From NCBI RefSeq assembly GCF_003660165.1, contig NZ_CP032829.1, positions 248,001 to 312,000 of the forward strand: 64,000 nt of DNA, written 5' to 3'. Below the pieces are notes generated by a model, which searched no databases, was not told the DNA's origin, and was given only the letters and a program-made list of their open reading frames with translations. A program made the position numbers and the translations under genes. This DNA comes from Sphingomonas paeninsulae. GTDB lineage: Bacteria > Pseudomonadota > Alphaproteobacteria > Sphingomonadales > Sphingomonadaceae. This document shows positions 46,135 through 55,478 of this stretch, one piece after another. How positions within the stretch are numbered: the first letter of the stretch is position 1; every line of letters begins with the position of its first letter.

Positions 46135-46827
46135 TCAGCCCCGCATGACAGCAGCAAATGCGCGGACTCGCTCAGCAGGGTCGCCTGACCAGATCGCACT
46201 ACTGACCGCAAGGAAGTCGGCACCCGCCTCTACCAACGGGCGGGCGTTGTCCGGGGTAATTCCACCAATTGCCACGCAGGGCGCACCGAACAAAGTCTGC
46301 CACCATGTCAGGATCGCGTGGTCGGGACGATGCTGAGTTTCCTTGGTCGTCGTTGGATAGAATGCGCCGAAAGCGACATAATCCGCCCCCGCCTCTCCCG
46401 CTTCCATCGCGAGGTGGCGGCTGTCATGGCATGTCACGCCGATCTGCGCTTCCTTGCCGAGTATCTCGCGAGCTTCGCGGGGGTCGCCGTCGTCCTGCCC
46501 CAGATGAACCCCATCCGCACCAAGCCGCTTTGCAAGGCCGATGCTGTCGTTGATGATGAAAGCCACTTCGGCGTCGGCGCAGGCACGCTGGAGCGGTGGC
46601 GCCAGCGCAGCGATCGCGTGGTCGTCGATACCCTTCAGACGGAGCTGGAACGCCGCGACCCCGCCTTCACCAAGCGCACGGATAAGTTGCTCGGTAAAAG
46701 CGGCATCGATCGTCGGTGGCGATATCAGATAAAGCTGGCAGGCCGGACGTCGCTCACGCGCAAAACGCTCACCGAAATCGGCTCCGAGCGGCGGCAGGTC
46801 GTCTTCGTTGCCGCTTTCTTCGATCAC
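46135..46827 (-). CDS. thiE: Thiamine phosphate synthase
   Basis: TIM-barrel enzyme that joins the thiazole and pyrimidine phosphates to make thiamine phosphate. 230 residues. Motifs are 'VAAFQLRLKGIDDHAIAALA' (the usual 'QLR.K' strand), 'FIINDSIGLAKRLGADGVHL', 'GQDDGDPREAREILG', 'GVTCHDSRH', 'YVAFGAFYPTTTK' and 'PCVAIGGITPDNARPLVEAG'. GTG start overlaps the fba stop. I see no TPP riboswitch near it; expression would follow the glycolytic genes. Confidence 0.93.
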   Translation of the reverse strand: MIEESGNEDDLPPLGADFGERFARERRPACQLYLISPPTIDAAFTEQLIRALGEGGVAAFQLRLKGIDDHAIAALAPPLQRACADAEVAFIINDSIGLAKRLGADGVHLGQDDGDPREAREILGKEAQIGVTCHDSRHLAMEAGEAGADYVAFGAFYPTTTKETQHRPDHAILTWWQTLFGAPCVAIGGITPDNARPLVEAGADFLAVSSAIWSGDPAERVRAFAAVMRG

Positions 46828-47732
46828 TCTTCGCCCTTGTAGATACGAACAAGCTTATCAAGCATTGCAAGCGCATCGGCACGGGGCCGCTGGAAAGTGT
46901 TGCGACCGATAATCGAGCCATTGCCGCCGCCGTCGCGGATGTCGCGCGCGTCCTGGTAAATAGCGTCTGCTCCCTTGGCAGCACCGCCAGAGAACACCAG
47001 GATCCGGCGACCGGCAAAGCTGGACTGCACGACATGGGCAACACGCTTGGCCTGAGTCGACCAGTCGCCGTCTTTATAGGCGGCCTTCGCCTCTTCCTGT
47101 TCGATATGGTCAGTGGGGAGCTTAACCTTGATGATGTGCGCGCCGAGCAATGCTGCCATGTGCGCGGCATAGGCACCGACATCGAGAGCGAGTTCGCCCG
47201 CCTTGCTCAGCTTGCCGCCGCGTGGATAGGACCAGATTACCGTCGCGATGCCAACGGCCTTTGCCTGCGCCGACATTTCGCGGATTTCTTCCATCATCTC
47301 GAACACGTCATCCGAACCCGGATAGATCGTGAAGCCGATTGCAGCGCAGCCGAGGCGCAACGCATCGTCGACCGTGCTGGTGACTGCCTGATCGATTGCT
47401 GAGGCCCAGCTGTTCGATGAATTGACCTTCAGGATCGTGGGGATCTGGCCGGCAAAAGTGTCGGCACCCGCTTCAAGCATTCCCAGCGGAGCGGCATAGG
47501 CGGACAGCCCTGCGTCAATCGCAATCTGATAATGATAATGGGGGTCATAGGCGGGAGGATTGATCGCAAAGCTGCGGGCAGGGCCGTGTTCGAAGCCCTG
47601 ATCGACGGGCAGGATGACCAATTTGCCTGTGCCGCCGAGCTTTCCCTGCATCAGGATGCGCGCAAGATTGCCCTTCGTACCCGGGTTGTCGGATTCGTAG
47701 TTCGCCAAAATGGCTTTGACAGTTGGCGTCAT
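46824..47732 (-). CDS. fbaB: Class I fructose-bisphosphate aldolase (FbaB/DhnA type)
   Basis: Schiff-base aldolase that interconverts fructose-1,6-bisphosphate with two triose phosphates. 302 residues from ATG 47732 (MTPTVKAILANYES). Features are 'LVILPVDQGFEHGPARSF', 'VIWSYPRGGKLSKAGELALD', 'HIIKVKLPTDHIEQEEAKAA' (likely Schiff-base Lys in the KVK strand) and 'RRILVFSGGAAKGADAI'. No class II zinc motifs. Cotranscribed with tkt, gap and pgk. Confidence 0.93.
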   Translation of the reverse strand: MTPTVKAILANYESDNPGTKGNLARILMQGKLGGTGKLVILPVDQGFEHGPARSFAINPPAYDPHYHYQIAIDAGLSAYAAPLGMLEAGADTFAGQIPTILKVNSSNSWASAIDQAVTSTVDDALRLGCAAIGFTIYPGSDDVFEMMEEIREMSAQAKAVGIATVIWSYPRGGKLSKAGELALDVGAYAAHMAALLGAHIIKVKLPTDHIEQEEAKAAYKDGDWSTQAKRVAHVVQSSFAGRRILVFSGGAAKGADAIYQDARDIRDGGGNGSIIGRNTFQRPRADALAMLDKLVRIYKGEE

Positions 47733-47808
47733 CGTCGTTCCTCGGAATATGAATTGGATCTCGGCGCGAATAGCGAATCCATTGCTGCGCCGCAACTTGG
47801 GGCTAGGT

Positions 47809-49002
47809 TCAGGTCAATGCCGCCACTCCGGGAAGCTCGCGCCCTTCCATCCATTCGAGGAAGGCACCGCCCGCGCTCGACACGAAAGTAAACTCGTCTG
47901 CACACCCCGCCTGATTGAGCGCGGCGACGGTATCGCCCCCACCTGCAACCGAAACCAGTGATCCGTCCCGTGTAAGGGCCGCCGCAGTACATGCGAGCGC
48001 AACGGTGGCGGTATCGAACGGCGGGGTTTCGAAGGCGCCCAGCGGGCCGTTCCAAACCAATGTACGACAGTTCTTCAGAACATCGCCAAGCGCTTCGACT
48101 GCCGCAGGTCCAATGTCCAGAATCATCTCGTCGGGTGCAACTTCGTGGACGTTGATCGTCCTGATCGGCGGATTGGTGCAAAATTCTTTTGCTACCACGA
48201 CATCATAGGGGAGATGAACGGTGCAACCGGCTGCATCTGCTGCGTCGAAAATGCGGTTTGCGGTATCAATCAGATCATGCTCGCACAGGGACTTACCGAC
48301 ATCGACACCGCGCGCTGCCAGAAAGGTGTTCGCCATTCCGCCGCCGATAATCAGGTGATCGACCTGCTTCACAAGATGTTCGAGAACGGCCAGCTTGGTC
48401 GAAACCTTTGCCCCTCCGACGACGGCGGCAACAGGATGCTCTGGCTTACCAAGCGCCTTTTCAAGCGCGTCGAGTTCGGCTTCCATTGCTCGTCCGGCAA
48501 ACGCGGGCAGCTTGTGAGCAAGGCCTTCGGTCGAAGCGTGAGCGCGGTGCGCCGCCGAAAATGCGTCGTTGACGTAAAAGTCGCCCGATTTTGCGAGTTC
48601 ATCGACAAATGCCGGATCATTCGCTTCCTCGCCGGCATGGAAGCGGGTGTTTTCCAAAAGCGCGATGGCACCGGGTTGCAGCAACGCCAACGCAGAGGCC
48701 ACGCTGTCGCCGATACAATCGCTGACGAACATCACTTCGCGACCCAGCAAGCTGGCGAGGCGATTGCACATCAGCGCGGTCGAAAGGCGGGGATCACCGC
48801 CGGGTCGAGGGCGACCGATGTGCGTCAGAACCAGGACAATCGCCCCCGCATCCGACAGCTCAGCCAGCGTTGGAACAGCAGCACGCAACCTGCTGTCATC
48901 AGTGATCTTTGCGCCATCCATCGGCGCGTTCAGATCCTCTCGAACGAGCACCCGCTTGCCACGAACATCGCCGATGTCGTCGAGAGTCCTGAACGCTTTC
49001 AT
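47809..49002 (-). CDS. pgk: Phosphoglycerate kinase
   Basis: Transfers phosphate between 1,3-bisphosphoglycerate and ADP. 397 residues from ATG 49002 (MKAFRTLDDIGDV). Motifs are 'GKRVLVREDLNAPMDGAKIT' (substrate), 'VLVLTHIGRPRPGGDPRLS', 'VAAVVGGAKVSTKLAVLEHL' and 'VSVAGGGDTVAALNQAG' (nucleotide). Starts 2 bases after the gap stop; 76 bases separate it from fba. Confidence 0.97.
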   Translation of the reverse strand: MKAFRTLDDIGDVRGKRVLVREDLNAPMDGAKITDDSRLRAAVPTLAELSDAGAIVLVLTHIGRPRPGGDPRLSTALMCNRLASLLGREVMFVSDCIGDSVASALALLQPGAIALLENTRFHAGEEANDPAFVDELAKSGDFYVNDAFSAAHRAHASTEGLAHKLPAFAGRAMEAELDALEKALGKPEHPVAAVVGGAKVSTKLAVLEHLVKQVDHLIIGGGMANTFLAARGVDVGKSLCEHDLIDTANRIFDAADAAGCTVHLPYDVVVAKEFCTNPPIRTINVHEVAPDEMILDIGPAAVEALGDVLKNCRTLVWNGPLGAFETPPFDTATVALACTAAALTRDGSLVSVAGGGDTVAALNQAGCADEFTFVSSAGGAFLEWMEGRELPGVAALT

Positions 49003-49004
49003 AG

Positions 49005-50015
49005 TCAGATCAACTTGCCGATTGCGCCTGCGGTATCGACCATGCGGTTTGAAAAGCCCCATTCGTTGTCATACCAGCTAACAACGCGAACGAGCTTGCC
49101 GCCGATGACTGCGGTTTCGAGGCTGTCCACCGTCGAAGAGACGGGGTTGTGGTTGAGATCGACCGAAACGAGCGGTTCATCGGTATAGGCAAGAATGCCC
49201 TTCAACGGGCCGGATTCGGACGCAGATTTCAGAATCTGGTTGACCTCTTCCTTCGTCGTCTCACGCGATGGCACGAATGTCAGGTCGATGAGGCTGACGT
49301 TGGGCGTCGGGACGCGGACAGCGGAACCGTCTAGCTTGCCCTTCAATTCAGGAAGAACCTCGCCAACTGCACGGGCTGCACCCGTCGTCGTCGGGATGAT
49401 CGACATGCCTGCGGCACGGGCGCGGCGCATATCGGGGTGGATCTGATCGAGGATTTTCTGATCGTTTGTATAGGCGTGGATGGTCGTCATCAGACCGTGT
49501 TCGATACCAACCGAATCGTTCAGCACCTTGGCGACAGGTGCAAGGCAGTTCGTGGTGCATGATGCGTTCGACACGATAACATGCTCGCCGGTCAGCTTGT
49601 CATTGTTGACGCCGAACACAACGGTCAGATCGACACCCTTGCCCGGAGCCGAGATCAGCACGCGCTTTGCGCCAGCGTCCAGATGCTTCTGAGCATCGGC
49701 ACGGTCTGTAAAAAACCCTGTGCATTCAAGAGCTATGTCGACGTTATTTGCAGCGTGAGGAAGGTTTGCAGGGTCACGCTCAGCCGTAACTTTGATGCGC
49801 TTGCCGTCGATGATGAGATCATTGCCATCGGCTGCGACGCTGCCGGGATAGGCACCGTGAACCGAATCCCGCTTGAACAGCATGGCGTTCGATTTCGCGT
49901 CGGCAAGGTCGTTGATCGCAACGAGTTCGAGGCCACAATCAGGCCGCTCTAGGATGGCACGTGCGACGAGACGACCGATGCGCCCGAACCCGTTGATCGC
50001 AACTTTAACCGTCAT
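49005..50015 (-). CDS. gap: Glyceraldehyde-3-phosphate dehydrogenase
   Basis: NAD(P)-dependent dehydrogenase, 336 residues. '[20 protein letters not shown]' (Rossmann), catalytic Cys in '[18 protein letters not shown]', His in '[11 protein letters not shown]', and '[16 protein letters not shown]' near the end. ATG overlaps the tkt TAA-type stop at 50015. Between tkt and pgk in a sugar-phosphate operon. Confidence 0.98.
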   Translation of the reverse strand: MTVKVAINGFGRIGRLVARAILERPDCGLELVAINDLADAKSNAMLFKRDSVHGAYPGSVAADGNDLIIDGKRIKVTAERDPANLPHAANNVDIALECTGFFTDRADAQKHLDAGAKRVLISAPGKGVDLTVVFGVNNDKLTGEHVIVSNASCTTNCLAPVAKVLNDSVGIEHGLMTTIHAYTNDQKILDQIHPDMRRARAAGMSIIPTTTGAARAVGEVLPELKGKLDGSAVRVPTPNVSLIDLTFVPSRETTKEEVNQILKSASESGPLKGILAYTDEPLVSVDLNHNPVSSTVDSLETAVIGGKLVRVVSWYDNEWGFSNRMVDTAGAIGKLI

Positions 50016-51988
50016 CAGTTGGTATTCCCTTCGAGTTTATTGATAATCTGCGGCGTGATCGCATCTGCGGTCAGACCAAAATGCTTATATAGGTCTTCGA
50101 TCGGCGCCGATGCGCCGAAGCTGTCCACGCCGAAGCGCAGGCCGTCACGAATATAGCGTTCCCAGCCAAAGGTGGTGCCCGCCTCGATCGACACACGCAG
50201 GGGACCGTCCGGCAGCACTTCGTCGCGATAAGCCTGTGATTGCGAATGGAAATTCTCCCAGCTTGGCAATGAAATCACATCGGCACCAATCCCATGTTCT
50301 TCCAGACGGTCGGCAATTTCGATCGCCAGCGAAACCTCAGACCCAGTGGCAAGCAGCAGGACACGCCGCGCCGCATTGGCACGGCGGAGTACATAACCCC
50401 CCTTGGCACACAAATTTTCCTCAACGTTGACACGCAGTTGCGGCAAGTTCTGACGCGACAGCGCGAGGAGCGAAGGGCCGTCTTTGCGCGCTAATGCCAG
50501 CGCCCAGCACTCCGCGACTTCCACTGCATCGCAAGGACGATAGACATGGAGGTTCGGGATCATCCGCAACGACATGACATGCTCGATCGGCTGATGCGTC
50601 GGGCCATCCTCGCCCAACCCGATCGAATCATGCGTCATCACATAGACGACCCGCGTCTCCTGCAACGCCGACAACCGGATCGCGGCCCGGCAATAATCAG
50701 AAAACACCAGGAACGTGCCGCCATAGGGAATGAGGCCCCCATGAAGCGCCATGCCGTTCATTGCTGCAGCCATGCCGAATTCGCGGATGCCATAATAGAT
50801 ATAGCGGCCAGAATAATCGTCTTTGGTCAGTGGCTTGGTCGCCGGTGTTTTGGTATTGTTCGAACCCGTAAGATCGGCCGAACCACCAATCGTTTCAGGC
50901 ATTGCAGCAGTAATCGCCCCAAGCGCCATCTCCGACGATTTGCGTGTCGCCACATTGGCAGGCTTGGCGATCAATTCGGCAAGATAAGCCTCTATTGCAG
51001 GAGCGCCAGCAATCTCGCCGTTCATACGACGTGTGAACTCGGCAGCATTGGTATCCGCGGCGAGCCGCGCTTCCCATGCCGTGCGCGCATCCACGCCACG
51101 CTTTCCGAAACTGCGCCATTCCTGCAAAACATCGTTAGGAATGACAAACGGTGCGTCGGGCCATGCCAGCGTTTCGCGAGCGGCGGCAATTTCCGCCGCA
51201 CCCAATGCGGCACCATGCGTTGCCGAAGTGCCCTGCTTATTTGGGGCACCCTTGCCGATGATCGTGCGGCAAGCGACCAGTGTAGGCCGTGGGTCAGCAA
51301 TTGCGGCGTCGAACGCGCGCGCGATATCGATCGAATCATGGCCATCGCAGCTTTCGACATGCCAACCGCTTGCCCGGTAACGCGCCGGTATATCTTCGCT
51401 TGTGGAAAGGCTTGTCGCGCCGTCGATGGTTATGCGATTATCGTCCCACAATACGATCAATCGTCCAAGTCCGAGATGCCCGGCCAGCCCAACCGCTTCG
51501 TGGTTGATGCCCTCCATCAGGCAGCCATCGCCAGCGATCACCCATGTATGATGATCGACAATCGGATCGCCAAACACAGCGTTGAGGTGGCGTTCTGCGA
51601 TTGCCATGCCGACTGCCGTGGCAAACCCCTGCCCCAGCGGTCCGGTTGTCGTCTCGATTCCGGCCAGTTCGAAATTCTCCGGGTGGCCGGCGCATGGGCT
51701 GCCGAGCTTACGGAAATTGCGAATGTCGTCGATCGTCGGCGCTTCATACCCCGTCAGGTACAGCGTCGCGTAAACGAGCATCGACCCATGCCCTGCCGAC
51801 AGGACGAACCGGTCGCGATCAGGCCATTTCGGGGCTTGCGGATCGAACTTCAGATATTTTGAGAATAATACTGTGGCGACGTCGGCCATACCCATCGGCA
51901 TTCCAGGATGGCCTGAATTGGCGGCCTCCACTGCATCCATCGCAAGGGCACGGATCGCGTTGGCAAGTCTGCCCGGCGTAACGCTCAT
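50015..51988 (-). CDS. tkt: Transketolase
   Basis: Thiamine-diphosphate enzyme moving two-carbon units in the pentose phosphate pathway. 657 residues from ATG 51988 ([15 protein letters not shown]); an in-frame ATG at 52042 would add 18 residues but has no ribosome-binding site. Motifs are '[20 protein letters not shown]', '[18 protein letters not shown]', the ThDP motif '[20 protein letters not shown]', and '[20 protein letters not shown]'. First gene of tkt-gap-pgk-fba-thiE. thiE makes the precursor of its cofactor. Confidence 0.97.
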   Translation of the reverse strand: MSVTPGRLANAIRALAMDAVEAANSGHPGMPMGMADVATVLFSKYLKFDPQAPKWPDRDRFVLSAGHGSMLVYATLYLTGYEAPTIDDIRNFRKLGSPCAGHPENFELAGIETTTGPLGQGFATAVGMAIAERHLNAVFGDPIVDHHTWVIAGDGCLMEGINHEAVGLAGHLGLGRLIVLWDDNRITIDGATSLSTSEDIPARYRASGWHVESCDGHDSIDIARAFDAAIADPRPTLVACRTIIGKGAPNKQGTSATHGAALGAAEIAAARETLAWPDAPFVIPNDVLQEWRSFGKRGVDARTAWEARLAADTNAAEFTRRMNGEIAGAPAIEAYLAELIAKPANVATRKSSEMALGAITAAMPETIGGSADLTGSNNTKTPATKPLTKDDYSGRYIYYGIREFGMAAAMNGMALHGGLIPYGGTFLVFSDYCRAAIRLSALQETRVVYVMTHDSIGLGEDGPTHQPIEHVMSLRMIPNLHVYRPCDAVEVAECWALALARKDGPSLLALSRQNLPQLRVNVEENLCAKGGYVLRRANAARRVLLLATGSEVSLAIEIADRLEEHGIGADVISLPSWENFHSQSQAYRDEVLPDGPLRVSIEAGTTFGWERYIRDGLRFGVDSFGASAPIEDLYKHFGLTADAITPQIINKLEGNTN

Positions 51989-52127
51989 TATATTATCGCA
52001 TCCCAATTGTCTCGAGTCGCTCAGATGCGACGGCGCGTTCATTTGTCGCGGGGGAGCGCATTGGTCAACTTAAGGAAGGGTTGCTGGCGTCTTGCCGGGC
52101 CGGTTTGCCATGCTATTCATCACCCGC

Positions 52128-52331
52128 ATGACCGATAATTCAATCACCGCCTCACTCGAACGTATAAATCTTGCGCTAAACAGAATCGAGGCTGTGGCAG
52201 CGCGTCCGAAACCGTCTGCCATGCCCGACGGCGACTCACGCTATCAGGCATTGCGGACGCGGACGCAGGCGGCGCTCGCCAGTCTGGAAACCGTCATCGC
52301 GCAGATCGGATCGAACGGAAGGCCGAATTAA
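52128..52331 (+). CDS. Small coiled-coil protein upstream of zapA
   Basis: 67 residues of unknown function, predicted mainly helical: 'SITASLERINLALNRIEAVA' and 'QALRTRTQAALASLETVIAQ'. ATG 52128 is the probable start. Its TAA overlaps the zapA ATG (TAATG), so the two are translationally coupled and may act together at the division ring. Confidence 0.7.
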   Translation: MTDNSITASLERINLALNRIEAVAARPKPSAMPDGDSRYQALRTRTQAALASLETVIAQIGSNGRPN

Positions 52332-52645
52332 TGGCTGAGGTTGATCTGAAAGTCGGTGGCCGCAGCTATATGATTGCTTGTCGCGACGGCGGCGAAGAAC
52401 ATTTGCACACGTTGGCCCGACACGTAGATCGCAAGGCTGAAGAGGCGCGCGCTGCCGTCGGCGGCATGAACGAAGTGCGCCAGATTCTGTTCGCCGCCCT
52501 GTTGCTGGCCGATGAATTCGCCGAGCAAAGCGCCGCCGCTCCGAAGGCGCCCGTTGACGCGGAAGTCGTTGCCGCGCTCATAAAACTTGCCGAACGCGTC
52601 GAAGGAATTGCCGACGCCCTTGAGAGCGGAGCCGATAGCGCCTAG
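52331..52645 (+). CDS. zapA: Cell division protein ZapA
   Basis: Cytosolic protein that bundles and stabilises FtsZ filaments. 104 residues. The N-terminal globular part has 'VDLKVGGRSYMIACRDGGEE' and 'HLHTLARHVDRKAEEARA'; the C-terminal part is a coiled coil. The setting (zapA, 6S RNA, fau) is the conserved one. Confidence 0.93.
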   Translation: MAEVDLKVGGRSYMIACRDGGEEHLHTLARHVDRKAEEARAAVGGMNEVRQILFAALLLADEFAEQSAAAPKAPVDAEVVAALIKLAERVEGIADALESGADSA

Positions 52646-52649
52646 ATTG

Positions 52650-52765
52650 GAGACGGTGGGCACTGCCCGGCACGAGCTCGTAGAACATCCCTGAGGCGAT
52701 TCATCATCCTAGGGAGCTGTCCCTGATCAGGCCCTGGCCTGCTTATATGGTTCCCACCTGACGTA
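52650..52765 (+). ncRNA. ssrS: 6S RNA (SsrS), approximate boundaries
   Basis: Regulatory RNA that mimics an open promoter and binds RNA polymerase holoenzyme. I place it in the noncoding stretch between zapA and fau, its conserved location. A closing stem is visible, GGTGGG (52655-52660) with CCCACC (52753-52758), around a long, partly paired interior including 'CCCTGAGGCGATTC' and 'GGCCCTGGCCTGC'. A separate hairpin CTGACG/CGTCAG (52758-52776) follows. The ends are estimates and may be off by 10-20 bases. Confidence 0.7.
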
Positions 52766-52799
52766 CTTGGCGTCAGAGGATATTCCGGAGCAAACGACC

Positions 52800-53384
52800 A
52801 TGGCGGTCCCGCCACTTATCTCTGCCGATGCGCTTAGCGCGCTTCGGCGAGATATGAGGAAACTGCGTCGACATATTGCGAAAGCAGAAAATTGGCGACC
52901 GGCGTCGCTTAACGATGAGTTGAACGAGCTGATTTCGAAAAGCTCTGTCATCGGTTTATATGCGCCGATGTCCGGTGAGCCCGATCCGACCCTCGTACCC
53001 CGCGGTCAATCACCCAAAATATTCTCACGACCGGCGCTGACCGACGAAAATTTGCTCGAATTTCGTCAATGGACTCACGGCGACCGCGAAATACCCTCGT
53101 CCTGGGGAGGGTTCCAGCCAGCGACCTCTGCGCCCGTCGTCCATCCCGACGTTATATTCGTGCCTCTGGTCGCGTTCGACGGCGTGTTAAATCGCCTGGG
53201 ACAGGGCGGTGGGCATTACGATCGCTATCTTGCAGACAATGGCACTGCATTGCGCATCGGCGTCGCGTGGGAGGCCCAGCGGGTGGATTTGCTCCCCGTT
53301 CGGCCCTGGGATGTCCCCTTGGACGCGGTCATCACCGAACAAAATTGTTACACAAAGGAATTGCAACGATGCCTAAGCCGATAA
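52800..53384 (+). CDS. fau: 5-formyltetrahydrofolate cyclo-ligase
   Basis: ATP-dependent enzyme (ygfA/MTHFS) that returns 5-formyl-THF to the folate pool. 194 residues from ATG 52800, with GGAG 10 bases upstream. 'LRRDMRKLRRHIA' and 'VIGLYAPMSGEPDPT' are in the N-terminal half; the signature 'FDGVLNRLGQGGGHYDRYLA' and 'GVAWEAQRVDLLPVRPWDVP' in the C-terminal half. It directly follows 6S RNA, as in E. coli, where the two are cotranscribed. Confidence 0.93.
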   Translation: MAVPPLISADALSALRRDMRKLRRHIAKAENWRPASLNDELNELISKSSVIGLYAPMSGEPDPTLVPRGQSPKIFSRPALTDENLLEFRQWTHGDREIPSSWGGFQPATSAPVVHPDVIFVPLVAFDGVLNRLGQGGGHYDRYLADNGTALRIGVAWEAQRVDLLPVRPWDVPLDAVITEQNCYTKELQRCLSR

Positions 53385-53602
53385 AACCAGATCCGAATCA
53401 GCCGAGTTGGCGGAAGCCTGCGGGCGTGTTCATGATTCTCGGACTGATTACGATCTGGGCTGTCGTAATTCTCGCTTTGTCACCCATCATAGGTGCGCTG
53501 GCATGGCCGCTACAGGCGATCTTCTACGCAATTGCGGGAGTGATATGGATCATGCCGCTGCGGCCGCTGCTGCGCTGGATTGAGTTGGGCACGTTCCGCT
53601 GA
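53369..53602 (+). CDS. DUF2842 family membrane protein
   Basis: 77-residue protein with two membrane helices (about 19-40, 'VFMILGLITIWAVVILALSP', and 45-63) and a Pro/Lys-rich N-terminus ('KPIKPDPNQPSWRKPAG'). The 'WPLQAIFYAIAGVIWIMPLR' stretch with 'PLLRWIE' is characteristic of DUF2842, a short alphaproteobacterial family of unknown function. ATG 53369 lies inside the last codons of fau. Confidence 0.85.
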   Translation: MPKPIKPDPNQPSWRKPAGVFMILGLITIWAVVILALSPIIGALAWPLQAIFYAIAGVIWIMPLRPLLRWIELGTFR

Positions 53603-53661
53603 AGCGACGTTTCGCTGATCAACATCGCGACCAGCATTTATCCGATAAGGACAAACGCTGG

Positions 53662-53735
<74 letters not shown>

Positions 53736-53921
53736 TTGGAGAAGCGTGAGGCGCGGCGAATAGGGGAAATCGCGAGCCTGTCAAGGCAATCGATGCCCTG
53801 TTTCCATTCTTATTTGCTTAATGCTTGATTACCGGCACAAACATAATTGACGCCATTTTAACGGAATATTTCACACTCTGGTCACAGGACACCATCCAGC
53901 AATCGCAGGATGTGACGTCAA

Positions 53922-54935
53922 ATGCCGGTTTTCGGGACACAATGGTCGATAATAAACGTTCACTTTGGAGCAATCGTTCCAATGGCGATCGTTTCCGCCA
54001 CCATCGTATTTTCCCCACCGGCGATGGCAACAGGCACAAGTGCTGGCACGACGATCAGCAACATCGCCACCGCAACCTATACCAATGCGGGCGGTCAGCC
54101 GGTTTCGATTCCTTCGAACAAGGTCGATTTGAAAGTCGACGAGGTTCTTAACGTCAAAGTAGCGTCCACCGATCCCGGCGATGTCAGCACCGCTTCCGGC
54201 AGCACGAATCAGGTTCTGAGTTTCAGCGTCACGAATACCGGAAACGGATCGGAAGCATTTCGCCTCGCACCGGTCAACGCGATCGGTGGCGACAGTTTCG
54301 ATCCGGCGACGACATCGCTGGTGCTCGATACCAATCACAACAATGTCTACGATCCCGGCGTCGATACGGTTTACGCGGCAGGATCGAACGACCCCGTGCT
54401 TGCAGCCGATGCGTCGATCCGGGTGTTCGTATTATCGACGATTCCGGGAACGACAACCGACGGCCAACGCGCCCAGACCGATCTGACAGCAACGGCTGTA
54501 ACCGGCACCGGCGCTCCCGGTACAGTGTTTGCCGGTGCGGGTGATGGAGGCAGCGACGCCATCGTTGGTGCATCAACCGGTGTTGGTCGCGACAAGGGCT
54601 TTTACATCGTCAGCGCCGCGACGGTCGCCTTCGTGAAAAGCGCGACGGTTGCCGATCCATTCGGCGGTACGAAATCCATACCCGGATCGATCATCACATA
54701 CACGCTGCTCGCCACGGTAACGGGCAGCGGCGCAGTGGCTAATCTCGCCGTCGGCGACCCAGTGCCCGCCACGACAACTTATGTCCCGGGCAGCCTGACA
54801 CTTCAGGGAACGGCCCTGACTGACACCGCCGATACCGATGCGGGCGAATTTACAGGCACTTCAGTCGCCGCACGCTTCGGCACCGTGGCTGCAGGCCAAA
54901 GCCGAACCGTCACTTTCAAAACCAAGATAAATTAG
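53922..54935 (+). CDS. Exported DUF11-like surface protein A (337 aa)
   Basis: Exported, Thr/Ser/Ala/Gly-rich beta-sandwich protein of unknown role. The N-terminal hydrophobic stretch ends near 'VFSPPAMATGTSAG'; the true start (53922 or ATG 53982) is uncertain. Then the module shared with the cluster, 'GTTISNIATATYTNAGGQP' and 'SNKVDLKVDEVLNVKV'. A DUF11-like fold follows ('VLSFSVTNTGNGSEAFRLA'), a Ca-type acidic loop 'LDTNHNNVYDPGVD' (Asp at 136), and a second DUF11-like domain ending 'QSRTVTFKTKIN'. First gene of the five-gene cluster. Confidence 0.75.
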   Translation: MPVFGTQWSIINVHFGAIVPMAIVSATIVFSPPAMATGTSAGTTISNIATATYTNAGGQPVSIPSNKVDLKVDEVLNVKVASTDPGDVSTASGSTNQVLSFSVTNTGNGSEAFRLAPVNAIGGDSFDPATTSLVLDTNHNNVYDPGVDTVYAAGSNDPVLAADASIRVFVLSTIPGTTTDGQRAQTDLTATAVTGTGAPGTVFAGAGDGGSDAIVGASTGVGRDKGFYIVSAATVAFVKSATVADPFGGTKSIPGSIITYTLLATVTGSGAVANLAVGDPVPATTTYVPGSLTLQGTALTDTADTDAGEFTGTSVAARFGTVAAGQSRTVTFKTKIN

Positions 54936-54946
54936 GAAACAAACCG

Positions 54947-55408
54947 GTGATCCGACTTCTCCTCGCTTTGTTCGCGCTTTCGATTCCTGCCGTGGCGCTC
55001 GCTGCAAATGATGTTGCTCTGACGAGCGCCATGTTCGTCGAACGCACGGTTCCGCAACCGGGCGGCAAGGCAAAAGTCACGCTCGAGCAGCCTAAATCGG
55101 TTCCGCCGGGTGCCAAGATCGTCTTCGTTCTGAGCTATCGCAATCAGGGCAAGGCCGCGGCGACAAATTTCGTGGTTACGAACCCGATCCCGACCGGCGT
55201 CGCGTTCGACAGCACGCCCGACGCGGGAGCAAGTTATTCGGTCGATGGCGGCAAAAGCTACGGTCCTCTGACAAGCTTGCGGGTCTCGGAAGGTGCCACC
55301 TCCCGCGCCGCCCTGCCCGAAGACGTCACCCATGTTCGCTGGATTCTGAAAACACCGATCCCGGTCGGTGGCACCGGAAAATTGAGTTTTCGAGGCTCGG
55401 TCAAATAA
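54947..55408 (+). CDS. Exported single DUF11-like domain protein B (153 aa)
   Basis: Signal peptide (about 1-19, 'RLLLALFALSIPAVALAAND') and one DUF11/TIGR01451-like beta-sandwich: 'VPPGAKIVFVLSYRNQGKAA', 'ATNFVVTNPIPTGVAFD', 'ASYSVDGGKSYGPL'. It lacks the N-terminal module and the acidic loop of its neighbours. The last strand 'GGTGKLSFRGSVK' is a divergent form of the cluster's C-terminal motif. GTG 54947 start, 11 bases after gene A, so the two are cotranscribed. Confidence 0.75.
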   Translation: MIRLLLALFALSIPAVALAANDVALTSAMFVERTVPQPGGKAKVTLEQPKSVPPGAKIVFVLSYRNQGKAAATNFVVTNPIPTGVAFDSTPDAGASYSVDGGKSYGPLTSLRVSEGATSRAALPEDVTHVRWILKTPIPVGGTGKLSFRGSVK

Positions 55409-55478
55409 TTGAATTCCCGCCTTTTCGACGCCGGCGGTGGGGGATGGCGTCGCAAACGGATGAAGAGAAAGACTTGAT

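Noticed and set aside
46828-47740. TPP riboswitch controlling thiE
   Set aside because: thiE overlaps fba by 4 bases, leaving no leader, and I found no thi-box-like sequence upstream of fba or tkt.
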